In this document: piece by piece, positions 7,344 through 15,852 of the stretch
Layout of the letters: each line of letters begins with the position of its first letter
Numbering within the stretch: position 1 is the first letter of the stretch
Assembly: GCA_040381935.1 (NCBI GenBank)
Contig: JBEIGJ010000001.1
Location: forward strand, 34,241-98,240
Direction of reading: 5' to 3'
Length of the DNA: 64,000 nucleotides
From: Casp-actino8 sp040381935
GTDB lineage: Bacteria > Actinomycetota > Acidimicrobiia > Acidimicrobiales > Ilumatobacteraceae
Program-made: the position numbers and the translations under genes
Notes under the pieces: generated by a model
What the model saw: only the letters and a program-made list of their open reading frames with translations
The model's database searches: none
Told to the model about the DNA's origin: nothing

Positions 7344-8798
7344 ATGACTGGCGAACGGATTTCTTCGAGTGCACGTCGAGGTTTCACCACCGATTCTCAC
7401 TGGTGGCGTCATCGAGCTTCGACGGGTGACACGGTCATCGCCGGTTCACCGTTGCGGCTCTTTCGATTCGCTCCCGGAGCGCGCCCACTGCTGGCCACCC
7501 TTGAGTCTCAACAGTTCGTCGATCTCGAGGATCTACCTCCTGGAAGTGAAGTGGTTCTCGATCGCTTGATCGAGGCCGATGCCATTCATCCCTTTTTCGC
7601 TGCTGATGACCAGCCATCCGTTGTGATTTCCGATCTCACTGTCGTCATACCAACCAAAGACACCGACTTATCCACCCTGGTTCGTCTCGTGGATTGTCTT
7701 CCTCCGGCACGGCGGATCATCATTGTCGATGACGGATCAGCGATGCCGGTCAGTGACATCTCCTCGCGGCACGGCGATCGAGTCATTGTCCATCGGATAC
7801 CAACATCGCGTGGTCCTGCTGCGGCCCGTAACGTCGGAGCTGCCCTCGCTGAATCTTCGGTGATTTGCTTCATCGACTCCGATATCGAACTCTCTAGTAC
7901 AGCTCAACAGAGCACGTTCTGGTTTCCGCTCCTCCATCATTTCGATGATTCACGCGTCGGACTCATTGCTCCGCGCGTCCAGTCAACGGATGGTTCATCA
8001 GTACTCGATCGCTATGAGAAAACTGACTCCCCGCTTGATATGGGTTCACAGCCCGCTCGTGTTCATCCGCGAGGTCGTCTCTCCTACGTCCCGAGTGCAT
8101 TGATGCTGATCCGCACCGATGTATTGCGTCGACAGGGTGGTTTCGATGAGACCCTGCGTTACGGCGAGGACGTGGACTTGGTGTGGCGTTTGATCGATAG
8201 CGGCATCGTCTGTCGCTACGAACCGCGGGTGACAGTGCGTCATCGACCTCGGGTCACGTGGTCTGAACTCGGCCGCCAGCGTTTTCTCTACGGCACATCG
8301 GCAGCCCGCTTGGAGGCTCGGCACCCTGGTTATCTTGCACCACTTCGTCTTCAATCCTGGACTGCATTGGCATGGTGGACCGGTCTTTGCGGTCTTCCGG
8401 CAATAGCCTCAATGATCACTGCTGCATCCGTCGTACGTCTGCACCGTTCAATTGCACCGGCGGCCCACGATGACTCATGTGGATCCGAGATCATCACGGC
8501 GCGCTTATCGATACGCGGCAACCTGCTGGCGGGACAAGCAGTGGCCCAAGCCATCAGTCGGACCTGGTGGCCGATTGTTGCCGCCCTCAGTCTCAGATCC
8601 TCACGAACCCGTCGGCTCTGGCTGCTTTCGATCCTGGTACCGAATATTTGGCGTTGGCGACAGCGACAGTCACAACTCGATCCGGCGCGCTACATCGCCG
8701 CCAAAGCGTTCGATGACCTCTCCTATGGCGCAGGCGTGTGGTCTGGAGTCATCAAGACTCGACGCTTCGGTGCCCTGCGACCGCGCCTCATGGAATGA
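7344..8798 (+). CDS. mftF: Mycofactocin glycosyltransferase MftF (GT2 family)
   Basis: 484 aa. In mycobacteria MftF adds a beta-1,4-glucose chain to premycofactocin. GT2 motifs: TVVIPTKDTD near 100, IIIVDDGS (129-132), CFIDSDIE with a DxD (178-180), SYVPSALMLIR and GEDVDLVWR (275-281), followed by YEPRVTVRHRPRVTW, all typical of MftF. The C-terminal hydrophobic tail ends DDLSYGAGVWSGV, also family-specific. I chose ATG 7344, 20 bp after mftE; the frame stays open back to 7182 but that would overlap mftE by 143 bp. No other in-frame start is closer. Confidence 0.9.
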   Translation: MTGERISSSARRGFTTDSHWWRHRASTGDTVIAGSPLRLFRFAPGARPLLATLESQQFVDLEDLPPGSEVVLDRLIEADAIHPFFAADDQPSVVISDLTVVIPTKDTDLSTLVRLVDCLPPARRIIIVDDGSAMPVSDISSRHGDRVIVHRIPTSRGPAAARNVGAALAESSVICFIDSDIELSSTAQQSTFWFPLLHHFDDSRVGLIAPRVQSTDGSSVLDRYEKTDSPLDMGSQPARVHPRGRLSYVPSALMLIRTDVLRRQGGFDETLRYGEDVDLVWRLIDSGIVCRYEPRVTVRHRPRVTWSELGRQRFLYGTSAARLEARHPGYLAPLRLQSWTALAWWTGLCGLPAIASMITAASVVRLHRSIAPAAHDDSCGSEIITARLSIRGNLLAGQAVAQAISRTWWPIVAALSLRSSRTRRLWLLSILVPNIWRWRQRQSQLDPARYIAAKAFDDLSYGAGVWSGVIKTRRFGALRPRLME

Positions 8799-8840
8799 CC
8801 CACAACGATCCGAACTGATCCGAGACTTACATCAGCCCTC

Positions 8841-9359
8841 TCAATGACCGACGGTGCTCTGCACTCCTGGTCGACGCGTGATGTCCTGACAGGCTTCACA
8901 GACTGATGCCGGGACAACTCCCACTTTCATCAGGGCGGCAAAAATTGTGCACCCCAGACAAAAACCGACGAAGGCTTCCAAACTCGCTGCCAGCAACAAT
9001 CCGACCATCAACACGACTGCAACCGATTCAGCCCCCACCCCCCAGGCCAGCAATGCTCCCAGTGAAAACAGAGAGCCGATGAATTGAGCAAACCTCTTCG
9101 GCGGTCCTGGAACGATACGTTCTGGTCGTCCGAGTCGCGGAGTGATGACCCGAGTGGCCAACTGACCCAAAGGGCTCAGGGTGGGACCGGATACAACTCG
9201 GGCCACGAAGCCGTACGCCAGGGGAAGTAACAGCCACCACTGCCTCCAGGCCAAAAAGACCAGAACCTGCACCACGACCCCCGTGGCCACGACTCGAGCC
9301 GAAATCTCATTGACCGTGGCCGGAAAACCGAAAAGACGATGCGAGGTTTGCTGAGACAT
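8841..9359 (-). CDS. DUF4395 family membrane protein
   Basis: 172 aa. A conserved actinobacterial membrane protein of unknown role with four hydrophobic segments: a pair near residues 22-55, then two between about 90 and 140. The family hallmark GFCLGCTIF and the C-terminal VCEACQDITR put two CxxC pairs at the membrane edge, suggesting a redox or metal function, which is inference. Starts at an ATG preceded by TAGGCT with a 6-nt gap and no Shine-Dalgarno. Convergent with mftF, divergent from the racemase-like gene. Confidence 0.85.
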   Translation of the reverse strand: MSQQTSHRLFGFPATVNEISARVVATGVVVQVLVFLAWRQWWLLLPLAYGFVARVVSGPTLSPLGQLATRVITPRLGRPERIVPGPPKRFAQFIGSLFSLGALLAWGVGAESVAVVLMVGLLLAASLEAFVGFCLGCTIFAALMKVGVVPASVCEACQDITRRPGVQSTVGH

Positions 9360-9365
9360 GGCTTC

Positions 9366-9371
9366 AGCCTA
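9366..9371 (-). promoter_or_regulatory. -10 hexamer TAGGCT for leaderless DUF4395 mRNA
   Basis: TAGGCT on the minus strand, 6 nt before the ATG at 9359. It fits the TAnnnT pattern seen before many starts in this window. Confidence 0.6.
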
Positions 9372-9430
9372 CGGGAGAATTCCCGACCTAACAAGTCGTA
9401 TTTAGGATCGGCTCTTTTGGGTGATGTCGG

Positions 9431-9436
9431 TAGCGT
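9431..9436 (+). promoter_or_regulatory. -10 hexamer TAGCGT for leaderless racemase-like mRNA
   Basis: TAGCGT lies 7 nt before the GTG at 9444 and supports that start over earlier in-frame ATGs. Confidence 0.6.
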
Positions 9437-9443
9437 CGGGACG

Positions 9444-10424
9444 GTGACCCTGACTTTGACCGTCAACGCCGCGGTCTGGAATCGCCACGTCGACTCCACT
9501 GCTGCCGACACACCTGGTCTCGTCCCAGTGGTCAAAGGCAACGGTTACGGTTTCGGCCGTTCTTGGTTGGCCAATCGAGCAGCAACGCTGGCCCCCATCG
9601 CCGCCGTGGGTTCGATTTTTGAAGTGGCCGATATTCCCTCGAACTATTCAGCGGTGGTTCTTAGTCCAGCGCTGAAGTTCCCTTTCCCTCTTCGGGACAA
9701 CGTGATCCTCACCGTGGGCTCCTTGGCCCATGTCCACGCCGCCCAGCGTGCGCATCAGCCACAAATCAGCCGCCAACGCCATGTCATCATCAAGTTGCGC
9801 TCCTCGATGTACCGCTACGGCGTGGAACCCACCCAGGCCAAAGAACTGATCGATGCCTGTCACCAGGCTGGCTTCAGTGTCGATGGCCTCTCCATTCATC
9901 CTCCGATCCATGGTTCGAGTACCGAACATCGACAAGAAATTGAGAACCTCCTCGCCGCAGCCGAAGCGCACGGTGTCAACTCTTCGCTGCCGGTGTGGGT
10001 GAGTCATGTCGATCTCGATGATTACAGACTTCTCCGACAGGAATTTGCTGATCGATCCTGGCATCTCCGACTCGGCACATCGCTCTGGCATGGCGACAAG
10101 TCGATGTTCACTTTGCAAGCCGATGTTGTCGACGTGGTTGCAGTCAGTGCCGGAGCGACTGTCGGATACCGCGGAAGTTCAGTTGATCGTGATGGCTACC
10201 TGCTCATGATCGGTTGTGGGTCGGCTCATGGTGTGACCCCCCTGTCTGATGGGCGAAGCCCTTTTCATTTTCGACGTCGACGTCTGGAACTGATCGAGGC
10301 CCCGCACATGCACACCTCAATGTGTTTTGTCCCTCATGGCGACCAGTGCCCTCAAGTCGGCGACCTCATTGACGTTCAGCGTCCACTCACCCAGACCGCA
10401 GTGGATGACATCCACTGGGTATGA
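9444..10424 (+). CDS. Alanine racemase-like PLP fold III protein
   Basis: 326 aa. The PLP-lysine motif of fold-type III racemases is clear (LVPVVKGNGYGFGR, K31), with barrel segments IIKLRSSMYRYGV and VSHVDLDDYRLL and a C-terminal domain containing ATVGYRG and EAPHMHTSM. It resembles alanine racemase but is shorter than the usual 360-380 aa and may act on another amino acid. The GTG start follows a -10 hexamer. The final residues DDIHWV and the stop lie inside the first copy of a 23-bp tandem repeat, so the C-terminus may have been altered. Confidence 0.75.
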   Translation: MTLTLTVNAAVWNRHVDSTAADTPGLVPVVKGNGYGFGRSWLANRAATLAPIAAVGSIFEVADIPSNYSAVVLSPALKFPFPLRDNVILTVGSLAHVHAAQRAHQPQISRQRHVIIKLRSSMYRYGVEPTQAKELIDACHQAGFSVDGLSIHPPIHGSSTEHRQEIENLLAAAEAHGVNSSLPVWVSHVDLDDYRLLRQEFADRSWHLRLGTSLWHGDKSMFTLQADVVDVVAVSAGATVGYRGSSVDRDGYLLMIGCGSAHGVTPLSDGRSPFHFRRRRLELIEAPHMHTSMCFVPHGDQCPQVGDLIDVQRPLTQTAVDDIHWV

Positions 10425-10500
10425 GCGATGACATCCACTGGGTATGAGAGATGACATCTATTGGGTGTGAGAGTTGACATCCACTGGGTATGAGAGATGA
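10404..10500 (+). repeat. 23-bp tandem repeat, four copies plus a partial fifth
   Basis: Units begin at 10404, 10427, 10450 and 10473, with the first 5 bases of another at 10496. Each contains GACATCCACTGGG or a close variant (unit 3 has GACATCTATTGGG) and ends TATGAGA or similar. Unit 1 codes for the end and stop of the racemase-like gene; the partial unit supplies the ATG (10497) of the next gene. Unit length is not a multiple of three. Spacer-like sequence is absent, so this is not CRISPR. Confidence 0.95.
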
Positions 10501-11678
10501 GCAACACGACCTTTGATCATCCACCCAGCGGGTTGACATCGCGGGGACGACCACGCCACATTGGTCTCGATGTCACGCGCGCCGTGGCCCTGATCGGCGT
10601 CGTGGTCATGAACTACCACGGAATGATCAACTTTCGAGGGCCAGCAGTACGGTCAGACGGACTCATCGAAAGAATTTTCGACATCTCAACGGGAGTTCTA
10701 TCCACCCGATTTGCGGCCACCTTTGTGGTGGTCGCAGGAATTGCGGTCACGTTCTTGACCCACCACACCAAGTCAGGCAATCCTCAATTCTCGCTCAACA
10801 ACGACCGAACGCGTCTTGTTCGCCGCGGACTGATTCTCTTGGCCACCGGCTATTTCCTGAATGAGGTTTGGCCAGGAACCATCATTTTTTATTACGGGGC
10901 ATACTTTCTTTGCGCCGCTGTACTCTTTCGCTGGCGTACCAGCCTGCTTTCAGCAACAGCGGCACTAGTCGCTGCCGGAGGTGTTGGCATCGCGATATGG
11001 CGTCGTCTTCGTTTTCAAAATGGCGACTCGACGACATGGATGAATCCATCGGATCTCGACTCCCTCGGCAATTTCCTGCTCAGAGTTTTCATTGGGTATA
11101 CCCATCCCGTCCTTCCGTGGCTTGCCTTTTTCATTCTTGGCATGATTGTCGGCCGCTGGTGGAACCTCATTGTTGCTCGCTATCGCATTGTCATCGCAGT
11201 ATCGATGCTGATCGTGGTCGCCTCGTATCTTTTGGCCACCATGGCCCGTCTTTTTTCCTGGCGTGACCATGCCGTGGTCTACGCAGTGACTTCTCTGCGA
11301 CCTGACGAACGAGGCTTGCTGTACGTCTCGAGTACTGCCGGGATAGCAATCATCGCCATTCTCGTCATCAATCAGGTGGCCGAAACATTTCGCCATGTTT
11401 CAGTGATCACTCATCTCCAACGAGCCGGACAGATGACCTTGACCTTGTATCTCATGCACGTCTTTTATTTCTACCTCGTCGTCGACTGGAGTGGTCTCGT
11501 GACCGGCACCGGTCTGACCACGGCTCTTCTCCTTTCGGGAAGCTTTTGGCTGGGAGCAATTTCGTGGGCCTCATGGTGGCACCATCGGTTGGGTCAGGGA
11601 CCAGCCGAGCGTCTTTATCGTTGGCTCGGTGGCTGGAACCCCGACCGATCCGGTTCTGCTCTCACGGCTCGCGATTGA
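10497..11678 (+). CDS. Multi-pass membrane protein, acyltransferase/DUF418-DUF1624-like
   Basis: 393 aa with about ten hydrophobic segments. The N-terminus RHIGLDVTRAVALIGVVVMNY matches the first helix of DUF418/DUF1624 and heparan-alpha-glucosaminide acetyltransferase-like proteins, which move acyl groups across membranes; a later helix carries LTLYLMHVFYF, the usual second landmark. The function is inferred from these two motifs only. It starts at the end of the tandem repeat array and follows the racemase-like gene by 72 bp. The stop overlaps the convergent ROK gene by 17 bp. Confidence 0.75.
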   Translation: MSNTTFDHPPSGLTSRGRPRHIGLDVTRAVALIGVVVMNYHGMINFRGPAVRSDGLIERIFDISTGVLSTRFAATFVVVAGIAVTFLTHHTKSGNPQFSLNNDRTRLVRRGLILLATGYFLNEVWPGTIIFYYGAYFLCAAVLFRWRTSLLSATAALVAAGGVGIAIWRRLRFQNGDSTTWMNPSDLDSLGNFLLRVFIGYTHPVLPWLAFFILGMIVGRWWNLIVARYRIVIAVSMLIVVASYLLATMARLFSWRDHAVVYAVTSLRPDERGLLYVSSTAGIAIIAILVINQVAETFRHVSVITHLQRAGQMTLTLYLMHVFYFYLVVDWSGLVTGTGLTTALLLSGSFWLGAISWASWWHHRLGQGPAERLYRWLGGWNPDRSGSALTARD

Positions 11679-12612
11679 GTCGACGCCACCCCACTGCTGC
11701 GGCCCCGATCAATGGACTTTGATCCCCTAAACGAGCGGGAACGATGCGTGCTCCCCGGGAAAAGGGCAATCGGCAGTGATGATCCAGGGTCAATTGGGCA
11801 GCATGAAAAAAAGTCGGTCCGTATCCAAGGGCCACTGATCCGCCCACGACCGCCAATCGCAAATCGAAGAAATTGCACATACTGGAGACCGCCAATCCCA
11901 CCATATGACCGGTCCTTTGCATGATGGCATAAGAGGGTTCAGCGGCCGACCGCCCCGAGATTGCCGCGATTGCCGTTCCCGATGCTTCGGCTTCGAGGCA
12001 GCCACGGGCTCCACATCCGCACCGGTTCCCTTGGGGGTTCACAATGACATGGCCAATATGGCCAGCATTGCCTGATGCCCCATCGAGTAACTGGCCGTCG
12101 ATGACGATTCCCCCACCTACCCCGGTACTCACCACCATGCCAATGAAGTTGGTTTCTCCGCGTGCCGCCCCTAACCAACCTTCCGCCAGAGCAAAGGCTT
12201 TGGCATCAATGTCTCCGTACACCGGAACCTGGACGATTTCAGCAACTTTGGATCGCAGAGGAAATCCGTTCCAGGCGGGGATATTGAGAGGGGCAATGGA
12301 TTCGCAGTCCGCCTCGATAGGGCCGGCCGATCCGATTCCCGTCACCACGATGTGACCCCGGTGTCTCCCGCCGGCGCGTTCCTTTTGTCGAATGATCATC
12401 TGCCGCAGACCATCGAAGAGATCGGCGGCATTCTTGTCCACATCGGTGCGGATGATTTCCCGATCAATCAACTCACCGCGCCGGGTGACCAGTCCGACAG
12501 CCAACTTCGTTCCACCGATGTCGATGGCCAGAGCTAATTCGCGCAATTGAGCCGGGACTACCTCAGCCTCGGTCAACGGCAACGTGAGACGAGTTTCATC
12601 GTTTGGCGGCAT
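11662..12612 (-). CDS. ROK family sugar kinase (glucokinase-like)
   Basis: About 316 aa. ATP-dependent sugar kinase fold: phosphate-1 motif LAIDIGGTKLAVGLV, catalytic Asp region YGDIDAKAFALAEGW, STGVGGGIV, NAGHIGH with the zinc-binding His, and CGCGARGCLEAEASG with three zinc-binding cysteines of the ROK signature. The substrate is probably glucose or N-acetylmannosamine/glucosamine, not resolvable here. ATG 12612 chosen; a GTG one codon earlier is possible. Last gene of a four-gene minus-strand cluster, 25 bp after the oxygenase. Its N-terminal tail of about 25 residues is unusual. Confidence 0.88.
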   Translation of the reverse strand: MPPNDETRLTLPLTEAEVVPAQLRELALAIDIGGTKLAVGLVTRRGELIDREIIRTDVDKNAADLFDGLRQMIIRQKERAGGRHRGHIVVTGIGSAGPIEADCESIAPLNIPAWNGFPLRSKVAEIVQVPVYGDIDAKAFALAEGWLGAARGETNFIGMVVSTGVGGGIVIDGQLLDGASGNAGHIGHVIVNPQGNRCGCGARGCLEAEASGTAIAAISGRSAAEPSYAIMQRTGHMVGLAVSSMCNFFDLRLAVVGGSVALGYGPTFFHAAQLTLDHHCRLPFSRGARIVPARLGDQSPLIGAAAVGWRRLNREP

Positions 12613-12637
12613 CACTTGGGCACTTCATTCGAATCCT

Positions 12638-13612
12638 TCAATCGGCCACCCGACGAGCATCTTCAATCAAATTGATCTGATAGAGAACTTCATCGAGAGC
12701 ATCAGCAGCGCTAATAGTGGAATAACGGGGTGGATTTGCTGGGGTACAACACGCTGGTACCGGAGCGAGCATCGTCCATGGACGTGGATGGCAAAATTGG
12801 ACCACGCTGTAGCGCTCTTGATCGAAGCCGGGCGCAGCAATGACTCGATGCCACCCAACAGGAAGTACTCCGTTGGTGAGACGCTCGAGCATGATCCCCG
12901 TATTGATGATGACTTTTCCCTGAGGTGGCACGGCATCGACCCATGCTCCATCTACTTCCACTTGAAGCCCTGGTGCCGTCGCTCGTGGCAGAGCGGTGAT
13001 GAGATTGATATCGCCGTGCGCACCCGCCCATATGTGACCGCCCTGGGGGGCATCCTTCATTGATGGATAGCGGATCGCTCGCGTCAGAGTCGGTCCATCA
13101 CTGACCATGTCATCAAAGAACGTTTCGTGACAGCCGATACCAATGGCGATGATTCGCAAGAATCGCCGCTGGAGATCGGCGATGGCATCATGGAATTCGT
13201 AAAGGACTTTGGAGAGTCCGGGAACTGCGCTGTCCGGAAGAAGCTGGTCGGGATAGGAACCGGGAAAGCGACGTCGTAAGGGATGCCCCGACGGAATCGG
13301 CGTCGACCAATTCAGCATCTCTTTCCAGTCGGGCTTATCGCTACTGGCAGCGGTTTCCACCAAGAGCCCGGTATAACCCGTTTGTCCATGGGCACCTGCA
13401 GCCACGAATTGTTGTTTGGTCTGCTGATCAAGACCGAAGAACTCAGCCAACATTCCATAGGCGGTATCAAGCAAATCCTCTGAGAGATCGCTCGAGGTGT
13501 AAACGAACCCTGTGGCCAGACTACGACGGACTCCGTCAACCACTGCGGCCCGTGCCCGTTGATCGCCCTTTTCGAATGCCAGTAGGTCGACGTCCAAAAT
13601 CGAATCAGCCAT
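12638..13612 (-). CDS. Isopenicillin N synthase-like 2-oxoglutarate/Fe(II) oxygenase
   Basis: 324 aa, non-haem iron oxygenase. The iron triad is visible as H199 and D201 in AHGDINLITALP and H255 in GWHRV; the ERYSV motif (R267, S269) would bind the co-substrate carboxylate. The N-terminal domain (RRSLATGFVYTSS) matches the DIOX_N family. Bacterial members hydroxylate or cyclise small molecules; related plant enzymes include ACC oxidase. Located between two PLP enzyme genes and a ROK kinase. The ATG lies 30 bp after the upstream gene; a GAGGAG about 20 nt upstream is rather far. Confidence 0.85.
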   Translation of the reverse strand: MADSILDVDLLAFEKGDQRARAAVVDGVRRSLATGFVYTSSDLSEDLLDTAYGMLAEFFGLDQQTKQQFVAAGAHGQTGYTGLLVETAASSDKPDWKEMLNWSTPIPSGHPLRRRFPGSYPDQLLPDSAVPGLSKVLYEFHDAIADLQRRFLRIIAIGIGCHETFFDDMVSDGPTLTRAIRYPSMKDAPQGGHIWAGAHGDINLITALPRATAPGLQVEVDGAWVDAVPPQGKVIINTGIMLERLTNGVLPVGWHRVIAAPGFDQERYSVVQFCHPRPWTMLAPVPACCTPANPPRYSTISAADALDEVLYQINLIEDARRVAD

Positions 13613-13642
13613 GACGGGAACGCTAATTGACGATCTCCTCGT

Positions 13643-14743
13643 TCAGACAAGCGCTTGCTGTAAATCAGACCAGATGTCCTCGACATTTTCGATGCCGACG
13701 CTCATTCGAATCAGTCCAGGATCTACCTGAGCGTCACCGGGATACTTCTGGCGACGCTCCAAAGTGGTTTCCACCCCGCCGAGACTGGTCGCAGGCACGA
13801 TGAGTCGCACTCGAGCGCAGACGGCATCGGCCTGAGCGGCGCCACCGCGCATAATGAAACTCACCATCGGTCCCACTTGGCGAACCCACGACACCTCTTG
13901 GTGACTAGTCAACCGATCACGTAACTGGCGGGCGTTGTCCGATGCAGTCCGATAGCGCAAGGGCAAAGTACGCAGACCGCGCAATGCGAGAAAGGACTCC
14001 AATGCTCCTGGCGTCGACCCGATCAGAGTGCGCGCCTGGCGCAGTTCAGCCAGGATCTTGGGGTCCTGCGTTACGGCTAGGCCGATCAGCAGATCACTGT
14101 GACCTCCGATGAATTTCGTACCCGCATGCATGACAACCGTGGCCCCATGAATCAGTGGCTGCTGAGTGACGGGCGTAGCAAAAGTGGAGTCCACCACCGT
14201 TGTCACTCCCATATCACTCGCGAGGGAACACAGACTCGCCACATCAGCTTGTTCGAGAGTGGGATTGGCTGGGGATTCCAGCCATAAGACAATGGACCGA
14301 TCACTACCGGAGGCTCCGGCGGCAAGCAGCGACTGACGCACATCGTCCACGTCCAATGCATTGAGGTATCGCACGTCGATGGTGCCGCGCTCTTGCAAGG
14401 CCTCGAGTAGGGCGCGCACTCCGAGATAACTCACCGCAGGAATCAACAAGACGCGCGGTCGCAGAGCGTGGACAATGGCCGAGGCCGCGGCCATCCCACT
14501 AGCAAAGGACACACAGTCACCACCCTCCATTGCTCCAATTGCCGTTTCTAAGGCTTCCCAACTGCGGTTTCCATGGGTGCGGTTGTATTCGGGTCCGTTG
14601 CGGAAATTCGAAGCGAGGACAATTGGCTCGTTGAGCGGATCGCCGTCTTTGCTCGGCCGACCAGCAGTGACAGCAATCGTCTCCATTGCCAGGACTCGAG
14701 GTTGATCGGGGCCCCCATTGGATCGTCCTTGTTCACTGGTCAT
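13643..14743 (-). CDS. Cystathionine gamma-synthase/lyase-like PLP enzyme
   Basis: 366 aa, fold-type I PLP enzyme of the Cys/Met metabolism family. Motifs: ASNFRNGPEYNRTHGNRSWEALE (substrate-side loop) near 45-65, FASGMAAASAI (79-90, cofactor phosphate), VVDSTFATPV (184-191) and the PLP lysine K210 in HAGTKFIGGHSD. It may catalyse gamma-elimination or replacement on sulfur amino acids; which one cannot be told. The ATG overlaps the end of the upstream ACC deaminase-like gene by 11 bp, so the two are coupled. Confidence 0.87.
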   Translation of the reverse strand: MTSEQGRSNGGPDQPRVLAMETIAVTAGRPSKDGDPLNEPIVLASNFRNGPEYNRTHGNRSWEALETAIGAMEGGDCVSFASGMAAASAIVHALRPRVLLIPAVSYLGVRALLEALQERGTIDVRYLNALDVDDVRQSLLAAGASGSDRSIVLWLESPANPTLEQADVASLCSLASDMGVTTVVDSTFATPVTQQPLIHGATVVMHAGTKFIGGHSDLLIGLAVTQDPKILAELRQARTLIGSTPGALESFLALRGLRTLPLRYRTASDNARQLRDRLTSHQEVSWVRQVGPMVSFIMRGGAAQADAVCARVRLIVPATSLGGVETTLERRQKYPGDAQVDPGLIRMSVGIENVEDIWSDLQQALV

Positions 14744-15746
14744 GTTGAACGAAAACCTCCGGATATCCGCCGGTGTGAATGAAGATCACAGCGTCGCCAG
14801 TCGACCAGCGACCCGATTGCGCCAATCCGAGAAGACCGGAAAATCCTTTCGCGGTGTAAACATCATCGAGGATCAGCGCACCATGACGTGCAGCCCAGGT
14901 GCGTGCCGCCTGCGACTCGGGAGTGGGGATCGCATAGTCCGAGCCCAACCACTGTGATTCGACTGTGACATCCTCATCTCGCACTTCACCTTCGAGATGC
15001 GCAAGTTTCAACGTTTCCATCGCCAGTGCAGCGACATCGGGCATTCCAGCCACCACCCCTTTGGCCACTCCGATAGCTACCACTTCGGGGAGCTGCTGAT
15101 CGGGAAAACGATGACGACGCCACGCGCGTCCTGCTACGAGACCGGCATGAGTTCCACCACTCGACGACGTGACCACAACCGCCCGGGGAACAATTCTCAA
15201 ACTCTCACACTGATCCATCAATTCCTCGAAGGCGACCACGTAACCGAGTGCACCAACTGCAGTCGAGCCGCCAATGGGAATGGAATAGGGACTCAGTCCT
15301 TGTGACGCAAGTTCAGTAGTCAAGTCCTCACGGGCGATTTCCAAAAAACCCCATTGGGAAGGTTCGGCACCGGTGAAGTGTTGATGCGCTCCAAGACGGT
15401 CAGAGAGTAATTGATTGCCTTGATACTGAGCCGGCCGCTCACCGGACAAGATGAGATGAGTTTCCATCCCCAAGAGCGCCCCGGCTGCGGCAGTCATTCG
15501 ACAATGGTTGGACTGCCCAGCCCCCACGGTGATCAAACAATCAGCACCTGCCCGCAGGGCCGCACCACACAAGAACTCGAGTTTGCGCACTTTGTTGCCG
15601 CCGAGAGCTAGACCCGTCAGATCATCGCGCTTCAGCCATAACGCGGTTCCGTTGGGCAAGGTTGGACCAAGTTCCAACGCCGTTGGTAACGATGCCAACC
15701 GCACCCGAGGTTGGCCGAACCAGTTCGAAACGGTCACCGTGCTCAC
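14733..15746 (-). CDS. ACC deaminase/D-cysteine desulfhydrase family PLP enzyme
   Basis: About 337 aa from the GTG at 15746. Fold-type II PLP protein: LWLKRDDLTGLALGGNKVRKLEF carries the PLP lysine (K52) and VGAGQSNHCRMTAAAG the substrate-carboxylate motif; VVTSSSGGTHAGLVAG is the phosphate loop. The family includes 1-aminocyclopropane-1-carboxylate deaminase and D-cysteine desulfhydrase. The frame is open to 15863 but that would overlap the divergent ung start; GTG 15746 precedes the conserved region properly. First gene of the PLP-PLP-oxygenase-kinase cluster. Confidence 0.87.
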   Translation of the reverse strand: MSTVTVSNWFGQPRVRLASLPTALELGPTLPNGTALWLKRDDLTGLALGGNKVRKLEFLCGAALRAGADCLITVGAGQSNHCRMTAAAGALLGMETHLILSGERPAQYQGNQLLSDRLGAHQHFTGAEPSQWGFLEIAREDLTTELASQGLSPYSIPIGGSTAVGALGYVVAFEELMDQCESLRIVPRAVVVTSSSGGTHAGLVAGRAWRRHRFPDQQLPEVVAIGVAKGVVAGMPDVAALAMETLKLAHLEGEVRDEDVTVESQWLGSDYAIPTPESQAARTWAARHGALILDDVYTAKGFSGLLGLAQSGRWSTGDAVIFIHTGGYPEVFVQHDQ

Positions 15747-15852
15747 GTCAGGGAGGTTATTGGTCTGGCACCTACTTCGCCGATAGAGACGACGAGTCGC
15801 TCCGATTTCTTCGTTTTCGGGCTCCCTGACCACTTTCGGCCACAATACGAGT

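Noticed and set aside
10404..10500. CRISPR-like repeat array
   Set aside because: The units abut with no spacers, are 23 bp, and there are no cas genes; it is a plain tandem repeat.
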